A DNA stretch of 64,000 nt from Kibdelosporangium banguiense (lineage in GTDB: Bacteria > Actinomycetota > Actinomycetes > Mycobacteriales > Pseudonocardiaceae). The notes beneath the pieces are model-generated. The model was given only the letters and a program-made list of their open reading frames with translations, was not told the DNA's origin and did not search any database. Of this stretch, positions 56,201 through 63,832 are shown piece after piece (the first letter of the stretch is position 1; every line of letters starts with the position of its first letter). The translations under genes were made by a program, and so were the position numbers. The stretch is from the NCBI RefSeq assembly GCF_017876405.1, contig NZ_JAGINW010000001.1:5345203-5409202 (forward strand). Reading direction: 5' to 3'.

Positions 56201-58501
56201 ACGGTGATCGACAGCCCGGACACAGGCAAGACCGAGACCGGATACGACCTCGCGGGCAACGTGATCACCAAGGTGACGCCGAACCTGCGGGACAAGCGCA
56301 AGGCGATCGAGTACGACTACGACTTCACCAGGGGCACCGGGATCCGGTACCCGATCTTCACCGGCAACAACGTCAAGTACACCTACGGCGCGCTCGGCGC
56401 CCCGGAGAACGGCGCGGGCCGGATCACCGAGATCCGTGACGCGGCAGGCACTCTCACTCGCGGCTACGGTCCACTCGGCGAAGTCGCCAAGGAGACCCGC
56501 ACCCTCGGCGGCAGCGCCCTGGAGACGGGGGCCTCCTTCACCACCCTGACCCGGTACGACTCGTTCAACCGGGTCCTGGACACCACCTATCCGGACGGCG
56601 AGAAGGTCACCTACGGCTACGACAGCGGCGGCCAGGTCACCACCGCGACAGGTGTCAAGGACAACAGGAACTACACGTACCTGGCCCGCCAGGACTACGA
56701 CAAGTTCGAGCAGAAGGTGCTGACCCAGACCGGTTCCGGTGTCCGTACCAGCTACAGCTACGACGCGGAAGACCGGCGGCTGGCCACCTTGAAGTCGCAG
56801 CAGCCGGACGGGCGGGTGTTCCAGAACCTGTCCTACCAGTACGACAACGTCGGCAATGTCACGCAGCTGGCCAACGATGTCGCGGTCCCGCCTGCCAAGG
56901 GCATTGGCGGACCGAGCAAGCAGACCTTCGGCTACGACGACCTGAACCGGCTCGTCACAGCCAGTGGCGAGTACCGCAACACCTCGGACAAGCTCAACAA
57001 GTACAAGCTGGACCTGACCTACGACAGCATCCACAACACCACCAGCAAGGTGCAGAAGCACGATCTGGTCAGCACCGCGGGCACGACCTATCCGCAGTAC
57101 GACACCACGTACTCGTTGCGCTACACCTACGAGCCTGGCAGGCCGCACGCGCCTGCCAAGGTCGGCCAGGACGTCAACAAGTACGACGGCAACGGCAACC
57201 TGATCGACATCGTCACCAAGAAGTACGACGTACAGGCCTTCGTCGGGCCGTTGGCTGATGAGTCCACCTCTGATGACCGGACGCAGTTGGTGTGGGACGA
57301 GGAGAACAGGCTGGCGTGCGTCCACGACGACGAACACTCGACAGTCAGACAGGAGCCCGGCTCCTGTGAAGGGCATGCCGACCCGGTCGTGCGGTTCGTG
57401 TACGACGAATCCGGTAACCGCATTGTCAAGGACGGCAAACAGAAACACATCGCGCCGAGCCGCAACTTCAGCAAGATCGACGGGCAGTCGTTCAAGCACA
57501 TGTTCGCGGGCGACACCCGGCTGGTGACCAAGAAGGTCGAGGCCAAACTAGAGGACGAGCAGTTCTACTTCCATGCCGACCACCTCGGCTCGTCCGGCCT
57601 GGTGACCGACACGAGCGCAAGACTTGTCTCCCACCAGGAATACTTCCCGTTCGGCGAGACCTGGGCCGCGGAGAGTGCCGAGAAACCACCGGTGCCGTAC
57701 CAGTACAACGGCAAGGAATTCGACAAGGAAACCGGCCTCTACTACTACGGCGCCCGCTACTACGACCCCAGGTCCAACCTGTGGCAGTCGGCGGACCCTG
57801 AACTCGGCACATATCTGGACGGCAAAGGCAACGGAGGCGTCCAGAACACGGCAAACCTTGGACTGTACAGCTATACCTACAACAACCCGCTCACATACCG
57901 GGATCCCGATGGCCGGATGGCGGAGACCATAGTCCTCGGTACTGGCGTGGTCGTCTGCGGCCCATGGTGCTGGGCCGCTCTTGCCGGCGGGGTAGTAGTC
58001 GGCGGGGTACTGGCATGGGTGTACACCCGTCCTCCATCGCCGCCGGTCCTGCACTCCGAACCTGCGGAGCCGGGAGACAAGCCCGCGCCACCGGCACCAC
58101 CGGAGGCCGGTCAGGCCGGCTCGGAAGCCGAGGCGCCGGCCGGCACCCGCGATGCCCAGGGAAAGCTGCGGGACAAAAAGGGCCGGTTCCTGACAGATCC
58201 GGAAAATCCGCCGCACGACAACCACATGACGGATGCCGAAAAGAGAAAGAAATGGAAGGAGCTGGCCGACGACCCGAATTCGCCGTTGACTCCGGAAGAG
58301 CGGCAGGAAATCAAGGAGCGCGGCCGTGGCCCGACCCGCACGAACCCGTGGACCGGCAAGGAAGAGACCATGGAACTGAGCCACGAACCGGTTCCGGCGC
58401 GTGAGGGCGGCAAGGAGGTGGTTCCCCGTTGGCCGGATGACCACGCGGCACGGGATCCGCACCGGAAACTCGGACGCCCGCCGTACAGTTCCGGGCAGTA
58501 G
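50237..58501 (+). CDS. Giant secreted SpvB/TcB-like + RHS (TcC-like) polymorphic toxin
   Basis: A 2754-residue protein. A signal-peptide-like N-terminus (VTLGVVLALVAGVVPPAAHI) is followed by an SpvB-type domain (about 80-330: TGDARVGYPIELPPGRGDAV, WTGVGWNV). Six FG-GAP/VCBS calcium-type repeats DxNGDxxxD lie near residues 457, 541, 1120, 1224, 1299 and 1389. YD/RHS repeats fill about 1430-2480, then the RHS core (HADHLGSSGLVTD, YNGKEFDKETGLYYYGARYY) ends at DPDGR near 2555. The tip (2556-2754) has a hydrophobic stretch (2560-2595), a Pro/Glu linker and a candidate HNH/EndoVII-like nuclease motif (ELSHEP about 2715, DDHAARDPHR about 2735). This is a TcB-TcC fusion-like shell with a toxin inside. 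Confidence 0.9.
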   Translation: MTTWRQLRVSGIRRKIVTLGVVLALVAGVVPPAAHIAGPLSLTAGEPGEAVDVPAHPEGASFNPNQLKGIQAADPGSKINLIQPPTADITGDARVGYPIELPPGRGDAVPSVALTYDSSGGNSWTGVGWNVATQSITIDTRWGVPRYENGLETETYLLNGEQLTPVAHRTQLQARTAEKVFRTRVEGRFSRIVRHGDNPRNYWWEVTARNGTRSIFGGPPDGSGESTTLTDESGNVAVWALREVRDANDNFVRYHNVRVADVGVNGGTVPGAEMYPKRITYTGQGKIEGRYSVTFIRDRERGESRRQDVEIDARNGFKQVTADLLRRIEIFIDDKPIRAYELNYRTGAFAKTLLQQVAQYGEDLRIFNTHTFDYFDDIRTGDGEYRAFSDATGWTTHNDSLGASVPDGQASALSASTSSSAGGHLYVGFNPAVARKSGSAGGKVGFNAGSAEGLLALTDVNGDSLPDKVFRTGAGVFYRPNLSGPGGQPRFGDTPIKLANLPAISTESTRSVTSGVESYFGVAAQLDHVSTTTRTDRYFSDVNGDGLTDLVTNGSVLFGYLDANGNPAYSANSKDTPVPIGTGGASGTIVGDQTREFERQVDAFPLLDSVRRWIAPYDGTIRIAGGVKLADNAGTDEKADGVRVAVQHENTELWSQRIMADDHAQYTPSGVDAVQVRRGERVYFRVQSVLDGKFDQVAWDPDITYTSIPAGTDVNGLDNHRYLASRDFTLGGRPSTVTAPVTGTLHLSGDVSKVGPTTDDVAVVITRNGQDVFTGNLPAATGGTVAINLDIPVTANDTLSWRLRVDSPIDAGALHWVPSAHYTAADGGVPVFDQNGNPTMKIAPPYDLDMYPVDTLTAPQGSYTATRSGELTVQPELAVNGGDSRVVFTVKRRGALLAKKVIDIVNGQVPEPESLRVKVNANEGDELFLDFSTLDTTLPGRLTRQSASISTDGVTFDPVPSALHASAEQGAFAQPYRGWGAIGYQGNRDRATAPIVQGDLAIDQNYRNRIPAAPKESDVPGFEGRVTPPNAIVLAPRPAKGQWGSEDGNTWVAGVGAASSRLGTDRIDVANDADFAGATGVSRVAGSSQISTTFGASLPGVPIGAGASVARGSSSGEVDYLDLNGDGFPDVVGSAGIQYSDMTGGLGSTRGSLGTGNVRENDSRAFTASANAGSPARTSADGRGQSAPSAENSANTAQNGSEMPSLGIGGSTGGGESDGKFDLLDINGDSLPDRVYENGTAALNLGYRFAAPEPWPGGPLNDANTRNSALNLGFNTDFYGLAGGVSAATGSSKTEAGLIDMNGDGLTDRVFSRDGTPLAVAINTGNGFLAPTTFQGSLGGINSGKNSSLGAGAYFTFGFCLGIFAGGCVVFNPGADVSTGIGRSELALRDINGDGYTDQVRSTKDSELIVAENRTGRTNLLRSVTRPLGGKFDLDYTRDGNTKDLPQSRFVLSSTRVFDGHPGDGQDVQLTTFRYENGRYDRLERQFLGYGRVLNEQRDPGAGDAVFRALANEYRNDNVYARGLVSRSFTTDAAGRLFKETVNTYALRDVSTGKPVDPRSTTATVFPLLSRTEKRSYEGQPTAGKSTFSEFDYDEFGNTTRVFDAAEAGAADDVETRTGYTAADQACRDRNIVGTANSMQVVAIASKSVMRNRQSTVDCKTGNVTQVRALLADGSKAVSDMEYLGNGNLKAVVGPANKTGQRYRLDYGYDPVVGVHVETIVDSFNLRSVITHNYKYGLPESTVDENFQRVHFNYDRVGRIAFVAGPNEIPENRVTIGFEYHPDAEVPYAVSRHIDNTATEVRDDTIDTVQFVDGLGRAVQTKKDASVPPQPGAAPEPAMTVSGKQVFDFLGRSAEQFYPVTESKGDNNFSFNPAVDSVRPTRTGYDVLDRPTRVTLPDDTASTMAYGFGPDRAGVTQFETITTDANGKQRRAYTDVRELTTAVKEFNPTGGQPVIWTSYGYDPLRQITTVTDDRGNTTKAAYDNFGRRTVIDSPDTGKTETGYDLAGNVITKVTPNLRDKRKAIEYDYDFTRGTGIRYPIFTGNNVKYTYGALGAPENGAGRITEIRDAAGTLTRGYGPLGEVAKETRTLGGSALETGASFTTLTRYDSFNRVLDTTYPDGEKVTYGYDSGGQVTTATGVKDNRNYTYLARQDYDKFEQKVLTQTGSGVRTSYSYDAEDRRLATLKSQQPDGRVFQNLSYQYDNVGNVTQLANDVAVPPAKGIGGPSKQTFGYDDLNRLVTASGEYRNTSDKLNKYKLDLTYDSIHNTTSKVQKHDLVSTAGTTYPQYDTTYSLRYTYEPGRPHAPAKVGQDVNKYDGNGNLIDIVTKKYDVQAFVGPLADESTSDDRTQLVWDEENRLACVHDDEHSTVRQEPGSCEGHADPVVRFVYDESGNRIVKDGKQKHIAPSRNFSKIDGQSFKHMFAGDTRLVTKKVEAKLEDEQFYFHADHLGSSGLVTDTSARLVSHQEYFPFGETWAAESAEKPPVPYQYNGKEFDKETGLYYYGARYYDPRSNLWQSADPELGTYLDGKGNGGVQNTANLGLYSYTYNNPLTYRDPDGRMAETIVLGTGVVVCGPWCWAALAGGVVVGGVLAWVYTRPPSPPVLHSEPAEPGDKPAPPAPPEAGQAGSEAEAPAGTRDAQGKLRDKKGRFLTDPENPPHDNHMTDAEKRKKWKELADDPNSPLTPEERQEIKERGRGPTRTNPWTGKEETMELSHEPVPAREGGKEVVPRWPDDHAARDPHRKLGRPPYSSGQ

Positions 58502-58530
58502 ACGTAGGTCCAGCCGGTAGGGTGAGGATC

Positions 58531-59085
58531 ATGATCAGACTGTCCGAGCAGGATTTCGCGGACTCGGGGCTGAGTGTGCGCCGTGCGTTTGTCCAAGCGC
58601 GTCGCGGATACGGTGATGATCTTCCTGAGCCACTGGCCGAGCCGATGTCGATAATGTGGGCAGGCCGTGAGATCGTCACCGGCGATATCGTCGCCGGTGA
58701 CGCGGAAGGCCGATTGAGGATCAGTCTGATATCGGCGCACCGATCCGGCGATCAGGGTGTCGACGTGGACATTCCGGGGGGAAGAATCACCCTTTCGGAT
58801 GGCACGGTCGAATCCACGCTGAGGACGTGGTTCGATGCGGATCTCGATCCGGTCGTGGAGTACGACTATGTCGCTCCACAACGCTCGCTTCGAATCGCGA
58901 ACGTCTCCGAGGTCCTTCGAGGCGGTAAGCCGTCAATCGAACGGTGGACCGGCAACGCGGCGATGTGGGTGGAGCGAGTGGGAGCGGATCGGCATGTCTA
59001 TCACTGCAGCCATGCCGAATCCTCTCCGCCGGACTTCGGCGATCTGGTTTTCTCCTTGACGCTTCTGCCCAAAGACGACAGCTGA
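58531..59085 (+). CDS. Candidate immunity protein for RHS toxin tip
   Basis: A 184-residue cytosolic protein starting at ATG 58531 behind AGGGTGAGG, 30 bp after the giant gene's stop and on the same strand. No family was recognised; motifs include MSIMWAGREIVTGDIVAGDA, ISAHRSGDQGVDVDIPGGRI and VEYDYVAPQRSLRIANVSEV. Position, size and lack of export signal fit a cognate immunity protein of a polymorphic toxin. That role is inference. Confidence 0.6.
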   Translation: MIRLSEQDFADSGLSVRRAFVQARRGYGDDLPEPLAEPMSIMWAGREIVTGDIVAGDAEGRLRISLISAHRSGDQGVDVDIPGGRITLSDGTVESTLRTWFDADLDPVVEYDYVAPQRSLRIANVSEVLRGGKPSIERWTGNAAMWVERVGADRHVYHCSHAESSPPDFGDLVFSLTLLPKDDS

Positions 59086-59095
59086 ACACCCGCAC

Positions 59096-59133
59096 GGTGT
59101 GCCCCCTTTCGCCGCGGCGAAAGGGGGCACACC
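59096..59133. terminator. Bidirectional hairpin terminator
   Basis: GGTGTGCCCCCTTTCGCC and GGCGAAAGGGGGCACACC form a perfect 18-bp stem with a 2-nt loop. It separates the candidate immunity gene from the convergent SDR gene. Confidence 0.85.
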
Positions 59134-59135
59134 GG

Positions 59136-59885
59136 TCAGCCGTAGCACGCGCCGACGGAGATGTTGACCTGGGTCGAGGTGATGCTGCGGCCGTTGTCCG
59201 ATGCGACGAACGCGGCGACGTTCCCCACGTCGGCCATGGTCGCGGCGCGCTTGAGCGGCGACGCGTCGATGATGCTCTGCCTGGGCGCTTGCATCTCGGG
59301 GGTGTCCGGGAAGGTGTCGACGATGCCACCGGTCAGCAGCGTCACGGTGCGGATGCCGTGCGGCGCCAGTTCCACCGCCCACTGCCTGCGCAGTGATTCG
59401 ACGGCGTCGAAGCCGACCTGCACGTTGCCGAGACCGGGGAGGTTGTTCGCGTGGTCCGACCCGCCGAAGAACAGCAGCACCCCGGACTCCTGCTTGACCA
59501 TGTGCCGGGCCGCGGCCTTCGTGGTGATCAGCTGTGTGGTCAGCGCCTTGCTGATGGCCGCGACGAAGTCGGGCGTGGAGATGTCGGCCAGCGGCTGGAA
59601 GATCCCTTCCAGGGTGATCAGATTGACCGAGATGTCCACGCTGCCGGACTTCTCCACGACGGCGTCGATGTGGTCGTTCACCGCGGACGCGTCCAGCGCG
59701 TCGACCACTGCCGTCTCGGCCTGGCCTCCCGCGGCCCGGATTCTGTCCGCGACCGTCTCGAGTTTCGCCGGTGTCCGGCCGACAAGGAAGACCCGCGCGC
59801 CCTCGGCAGCGAAGGCGCTGGCCATTGCGCCACCGATCGAGCCGCCGCCACCGTAGATCACCGCGGTCTTGTTCTCCAGCAACAT
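59136..59885 (-). CDS. SDR-family protein lacking YxxxK
   Basis: A 249-residue short-chain dehydrogenase/reductase fold. The cofactor motif is AVIYGGGGSIGGAMASAFA and the region NLITLEGIFQPL follows. Where YxxxK should be, the sequence reads VQVGFDAVESLRRQWAVEL, so both Tyr and Lys are replaced (VxxxF). It may be non-catalytic or use other residues. It lies downstream of the LAL-type LuxR regulator on the same strand with a 103-bp gap. Confidence 0.85.
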   Translation of the reverse strand: MLLENKTAVIYGGGGSIGGAMASAFAAEGARVFLVGRTPAKLETVADRIRAAGGQAETAVVDALDASAVNDHIDAVVEKSGSVDISVNLITLEGIFQPLADISTPDFVAAISKALTTQLITTKAAARHMVKQESGVLLFFGGSDHANNLPGLGNVQVGFDAVESLRRQWAVELAPHGIRTVTLLTGGIVDTFPDTPEMQAPRQSIIDASPLKRAATMADVGNVAAFVASDNGRSITSTQVNISVGACYG

Positions 59886-59988
59886 CCGTTTCTCCTTTCG
59901 TTGACGGAGAAGCTACGGCCTGGTCACAGTGGTTCACATCGGTCACGTGACTGGCGTGAGACTCCCTTGTCGGAAAATGGCGGTTAAG

Positions 59989-62721
59989 TCATCCGAGCCC
60001 GAGCTGCGCCAGTTCGATCCGTCGGCTGACGCCCAGTTTCGGGTAGGCGCGGTACAGGTGGTGGCCGATCGTGCGCGGGCTGAGGAACAGCTGCGCGCCG
60101 ATCTCCTTGTTACTCAGCCCGGCCGCTGCCAGCCGAACGACTTGCACCTCTTGCGGTGTCAGGTTTTTCAGCGGGTCGTCGGCGACCGGCTCGAGTGTCG
60201 GGCGCTCACCGAGCGCAGTGAGTTCGCTCGTCGCGCGTGCTTCCCACATCGACGCGCCCAGCCGCTTGAACCCGGCCAGGGCGGCGTCCAGTTCAGCTCG
60301 TGCTTCGCTACGGCGGCGTCTGCGGCGTAGCCATTCGCCGTAGAGCAACTGAGTTCTGGCCTGGTCGAATCGGCTGTCGTGCTTGGCGTACAAGTCGAGC
60401 GCCGCGCGGTAATGCTCTTCGGAGTCCTCGAGCATCGCCTGGCAACGCCGTAGCAGCGCTGTCGCGACCGGACTGTCCACGTGCACGGCCCACCGTTCGA
60501 ACGCCGTGAACTGATCGGCGACCTGGTCGGGGCTACCGTCGCGGACCGCCGCCTCCACCAGATCCGCGACCGCGCGGATAAGGAAGTCGTACTTGGCCGG
60601 GCCCACGCAGACGGAATACAGCGCGTCGAACGCCGCGCGATACCGTCCCGCGGCGAGATCGAGCAGGCTAAGGCCCCAGGATGTCAACGCTGTGCCGACG
60701 GCGTGCCGTCCTTCGAGTACCGGCAGCACCTCGGCGGCCAGTTCGCGGCATCGCGGTTCGTCGCCCGTCATTGCGGCCAGCCACACGGACGTCGCTCGCA
60801 ACACCGCGACTTCCATGTCCATCCCGAACTCGGTGCTGAGCGCCACGGCCTCGGCCAGGCAGGTCTGTGCCGTGAGGACGTCACCGCGCAGCGCGTGGGC
60901 CAATGTGAGGATCTCCTGCGCGTACGGAATCCAGGTCAACGCTCCGCTGGCTCGCACCTCTGCCAGCATCAGCTCCATCACCGCGGCGGTCGCCTCGTCC
61001 TCGGCCAGCATCAGGCCGCTGAACCCGGCCACGACCCGGTGCATGAGGTCCGCGTCCTGCTCACGGCCAATCTTGATCATGGCGTGGAGCGGGCCGGCGG
61101 CCTTCTCCGGTCTGCCACTCAGCAGGTCGCCCCAGCTGATCTGCGCGTCGGCGGACGCACGCAGCCTGGACCCCTGCTGCAGCCGCAACTGGCCCATCAA
61201 CTGCCCGCCCTCGGTGATCAAGGGCAGAGAACCCGCGTCCCGGCCGGTGCAGATCATCTCGGTCAGCATGACGACCGCTCGTTCAGGGTCACTGTCCATG
61301 ACCAACCGCGCCGCCTCGGCCGCGAGCGCGGCATCCGCTTCGGGGGACGTCCGCTCGTATTCGATCTGGCCACGCAGCAACGTCGCCTCCGCGATGATGC
61401 TCGGATCAGTGGTGAGGGACGCGACCTCGACTGCCAGGCGCGCCGCGCGGTCGGGTTTGCCCGCGTCGTAGGCGGCAGCCGCGGCCTTGGCGATGCGACG
61501 CGCCTTGAGCTCGGGATCCACGCTCAACCGGCCTGCACGGTCGTACGCGGCGGACACAGCCATGGCCCCGCCGCGGCGTTCTGCCCGTAGCGCGGTCCGT
61601 TCGAGCTCGGCGGCCACGGCCTCGTCCGGCTCGGTGGTGGCCGCCGCGAGGTGCCAGGTACGGCGGTCCAGGACGTCCGGCGCGGTGAGTGCCTCGGCGA
61701 AGGCCCGGTGGACCGCGATTCGCTGGTGGTGGGTGGCGCACTGGTAGGCGGCGGCACGCACCAGCGGATGCCGGAACGCCAGCTCCCCGTCCGCCACGTT
61801 GATCAGGCCGGCGCGCTCGGCCGCGTCCAGGTCGGACGTGTCCGCACCGACCGCACGGGCGACGCGCAGCACCGTGTCCATCCCGGCGAAGCGGTCGGCC
61901 GCGGCGACCAGCAGGATCGATTGGGATGCCTCGGGCAGGCCCACGATCTGTTCGCGGAACGTCTCCTGCACTCGACGCGTGACCGGCAACGGGCCGACCT
62001 GGTGCGCGGGCTCCGCACGACCTTCACGCTGCGCGGCCAGACGTGCCGCACCGAGTTCGAGCAACGCGAGCGGGTTCCCGTTGGCCTCCTCCACGACCCG
62101 CGCCCGCATCGGCGCCGTCAACCCAGGACTGTTGTGGTCAAGCAGACCGGCCGCCGCGTCCGACGACAAGCCCTGCAGTCTCAACTCTTCGATGCGGTGT
62201 GTGTGGAACGGTACTGCCGTGTCGCGGACCGCGAACAGCATCGCGACCGGGTCCGCCTGGAACCGTCGAGCGGCGAACAACAGTGCGTCCGACGACCCGC
62301 GATCCAGCCATTGCGCGTCGTCGACCACACACAGCAACGGTTTCTCCGCCGCCAGTTCGGCGACCAACGTCAGTGTCGCCGCGCCGATCAGGAAGGGGTT
62401 GGTCGCCGTGTCGTCACTCAGCCCGAACGCACCCCGCAACGCGGCTGCTTGGGGGCCCGGCAGCAGGTCAAGCCGATCCAGATACGGATACAGCAGCAGG
62501 TGCAGAGCGCCGAACGCCAGCTCGGCCTCGGACTCGATGCCGACGCCGCGCAACACGCGCATGCCCTCAGCCGTGGCCACGGCATGATCAAGTAGCGCGG
62601 ACTTGCCTATCCCCGCCTCGCCTCGGATGACCAGCGTCGCGCTGCGACCGGACGACGCCTGCCCCAGCAATCGCTTGACGTGGTCCCGCTCCCCATCCCG
62701 GCCGACCAACATGGCACCCAA
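59989..62721 (-). CDS. LAL-type LuxR regulator (large ATP-binding)
   Basis: A 910-residue regulator. N-terminal AAA/NACHT-like ATPase with Walker A in IRGEAGIGKSALLDHAV and Walker B in LLCVVDDAQWLDRG; a long helical TPR-like middle; C-terminal LuxR HTH (LTPQEVQVVRLAAAGLSNKE, IGAQLFLSPRTIGHHLYRAY, PKLGVSRRIELAQLG). LAL regulators often act in secondary metabolism or catabolism. Candidate target: the SDR gene downstream. Confidence 0.93.
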   Translation of the reverse strand: MGAMLVGRDGERDHVKRLLGQASSGRSATLVIRGEAGIGKSALLDHAVATAEGMRVLRGVGIESEAELAFGALHLLLYPYLDRLDLLPGPQAAALRGAFGLSDDTATNPFLIGAATLTLVAELAAEKPLLCVVDDAQWLDRGSSDALLFAARRFQADPVAMLFAVRDTAVPFHTHRIEELRLQGLSSDAAAGLLDHNSPGLTAPMRARVVEEANGNPLALLELGAARLAAQREGRAEPAHQVGPLPVTRRVQETFREQIVGLPEASQSILLVAAADRFAGMDTVLRVARAVGADTSDLDAAERAGLINVADGELAFRHPLVRAAAYQCATHHQRIAVHRAFAEALTAPDVLDRRTWHLAAATTEPDEAVAAELERTALRAERRGGAMAVSAAYDRAGRLSVDPELKARRIAKAAAAAYDAGKPDRAARLAVEVASLTTDPSIIAEATLLRGQIEYERTSPEADAALAAEAARLVMDSDPERAVVMLTEMICTGRDAGSLPLITEGGQLMGQLRLQQGSRLRASADAQISWGDLLSGRPEKAAGPLHAMIKIGREQDADLMHRVVAGFSGLMLAEDEATAAVMELMLAEVRASGALTWIPYAQEILTLAHALRGDVLTAQTCLAEAVALSTEFGMDMEVAVLRATSVWLAAMTGDEPRCRELAAEVLPVLEGRHAVGTALTSWGLSLLDLAAGRYRAAFDALYSVCVGPAKYDFLIRAVADLVEAAVRDGSPDQVADQFTAFERWAVHVDSPVATALLRRCQAMLEDSEEHYRAALDLYAKHDSRFDQARTQLLYGEWLRRRRRRSEARAELDAALAGFKRLGASMWEARATSELTALGERPTLEPVADDPLKNLTPQEVQVVRLAAAGLSNKEIGAQLFLSPRTIGHHLYRAYPKLGVSRRIELAQLGLG

Positions 62722-62770
62722 GCCTAGTCGCCGGCGAGGTTTTGTCGGTGGCCTCGGTTAGCATCGGCGC

Positions 62771-63409
62771 GTGATTCAGCAGTTCAGCGGATGGCCCGAC
62801 CAGGCGCTCGACATTCTGTTGCGACTGGACGGTGAGCCGTCGAGCGCCCTGCGCGAGGAACTCCGCAAGGACCGGGAACGCCTGGTGCGTAAGCCGATGA
62901 TCGACCTGCTGAACGATGTGGCCGACGCGGACCCGGCATACGCCGACTTCTCGGTCTGGAGCTACGCCAAGCACACATGGTGGTGGCAGCACCAGACGGC
63001 GACGATCAGACTGGCCCGCAAGGTGGAGATCGGCCTGCGCTTCGACCTCGACGGCCTGCACGTGAAAGGCGCCTGGCACTACCCGGACCCGGGACAGATC
63101 GAGCTGTACCGGGCCGCGGTAGCCGGCAAGGGCAGCGGCCTGGCGCTGGCCCAGGCAATCGATACGTTGCGCCACAAGGGTTACGAGATAAGCGGGGACG
63201 TGATGAAGGTGACCCCGCCCGGATACTCGCCCGACCACGAACGTGCCGGACTGCTCCGGCACCGCTCCGTGGTCGCCAGCCGCGCCCTCGATCGCGACGA
63301 CTGGCTGGCGACTGCGAAAGCCCTCGACTGGGTGCTGGACACCGCCGCCGACCTGAACCCGATGCTGTCGTGGTTCGCTGAGCACGTCACGGCTGCGGAA
63401 GATCCGTGA
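62771..63409 (+). CDS. DUF2461-family protein
   Basis: A 212-residue protein: FSGWPDQALDILLRLDGEPS, LRKDRERLVRKPMIDLLNDV, then YAKHTWWWQHQTATIRLARK and HYPDPGQIELYRAAVAGKGS. The FxGW start, PM motif and P-x-E-x-Lys-x-x-R pattern fit DUF2461 (TIGR02453). Function unknown; a stand-alone gene divergent from the LAL regulator. Confidence 0.75.
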   Translation: MIQQFSGWPDQALDILLRLDGEPSSALREELRKDRERLVRKPMIDLLNDVADADPAYADFSVWSYAKHTWWWQHQTATIRLARKVEIGLRFDLDGLHVKGAWHYPDPGQIELYRAAVAGKGSGLALAQAIDTLRHKGYEISGDVMKVTPPGYSPDHERAGLLRHRSVVASRALDRDDWLATAKALDWVLDTAADLNPMLSWFAEHVTAAEDP

Positions 63410-63600
63410 CAGAAAAGACGGATGCGTTGTCGTGTGCCCACTCGGCGAAGGTGAGCGCGGGTCGGCCCAGGAGCTCCTGCACCGTGTTGGTTGTGGGGCC
63501 GGGGTGCTTGCTGTAGTCGGCCACGAGGTCCTCGGCGAGTTTGAACTGGGCGGCGAAGCGGGCCGTCAGTGTCGACGATGTCGACGGTCTTGCGTTCGGC
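63387..63600 (-). pseudogene. NmrA/NAD(P)H-binding protein, C-terminal fragment
   Basis: The minus-strand frame reads FAAQFKLAEDLVADYSKHPG, PTTNTVQELLGRPALTFAEW and AHDNASVFSV, typical of the C-terminus of NmrA-like oxidoreductases. The Rossmann N-terminus is absent and upstream sequence is out of frame. A remnant. Bases 63601-63832 hold no clear gene. Confidence 0.5.
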
Positions 63601-63832
63601 GTCGACGGCGGTGACCCACGCCTGCCGAAGGACGCGCCGAAGGAGCTGCCGTCGTCCACGATCGTGGCGTACCGGCAGATCGGATGACCGGTTGAGCATG
63701 TGAGCAAGGCCGGGGCGGCCACATCGCCCCGGCCTTCGGGCGGTCGCCGTTGTGGATCAATGGCCAGGAATCGTGATGCCTGACAGCAGCGGGCATCGTA
63801 GGCGAACGCACCATGACCAGAGGAGTGTTGCC

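Noticed and set aside
52979..57499. A 1506-codon minus-strand open frame inside the giant RHS gene
   Set aside because: It is a composition shadow of the plus-strand gene: low-complexity Val/Arg/Gly/His mix, no family motif, while the plus frame has clear RHS repeats.
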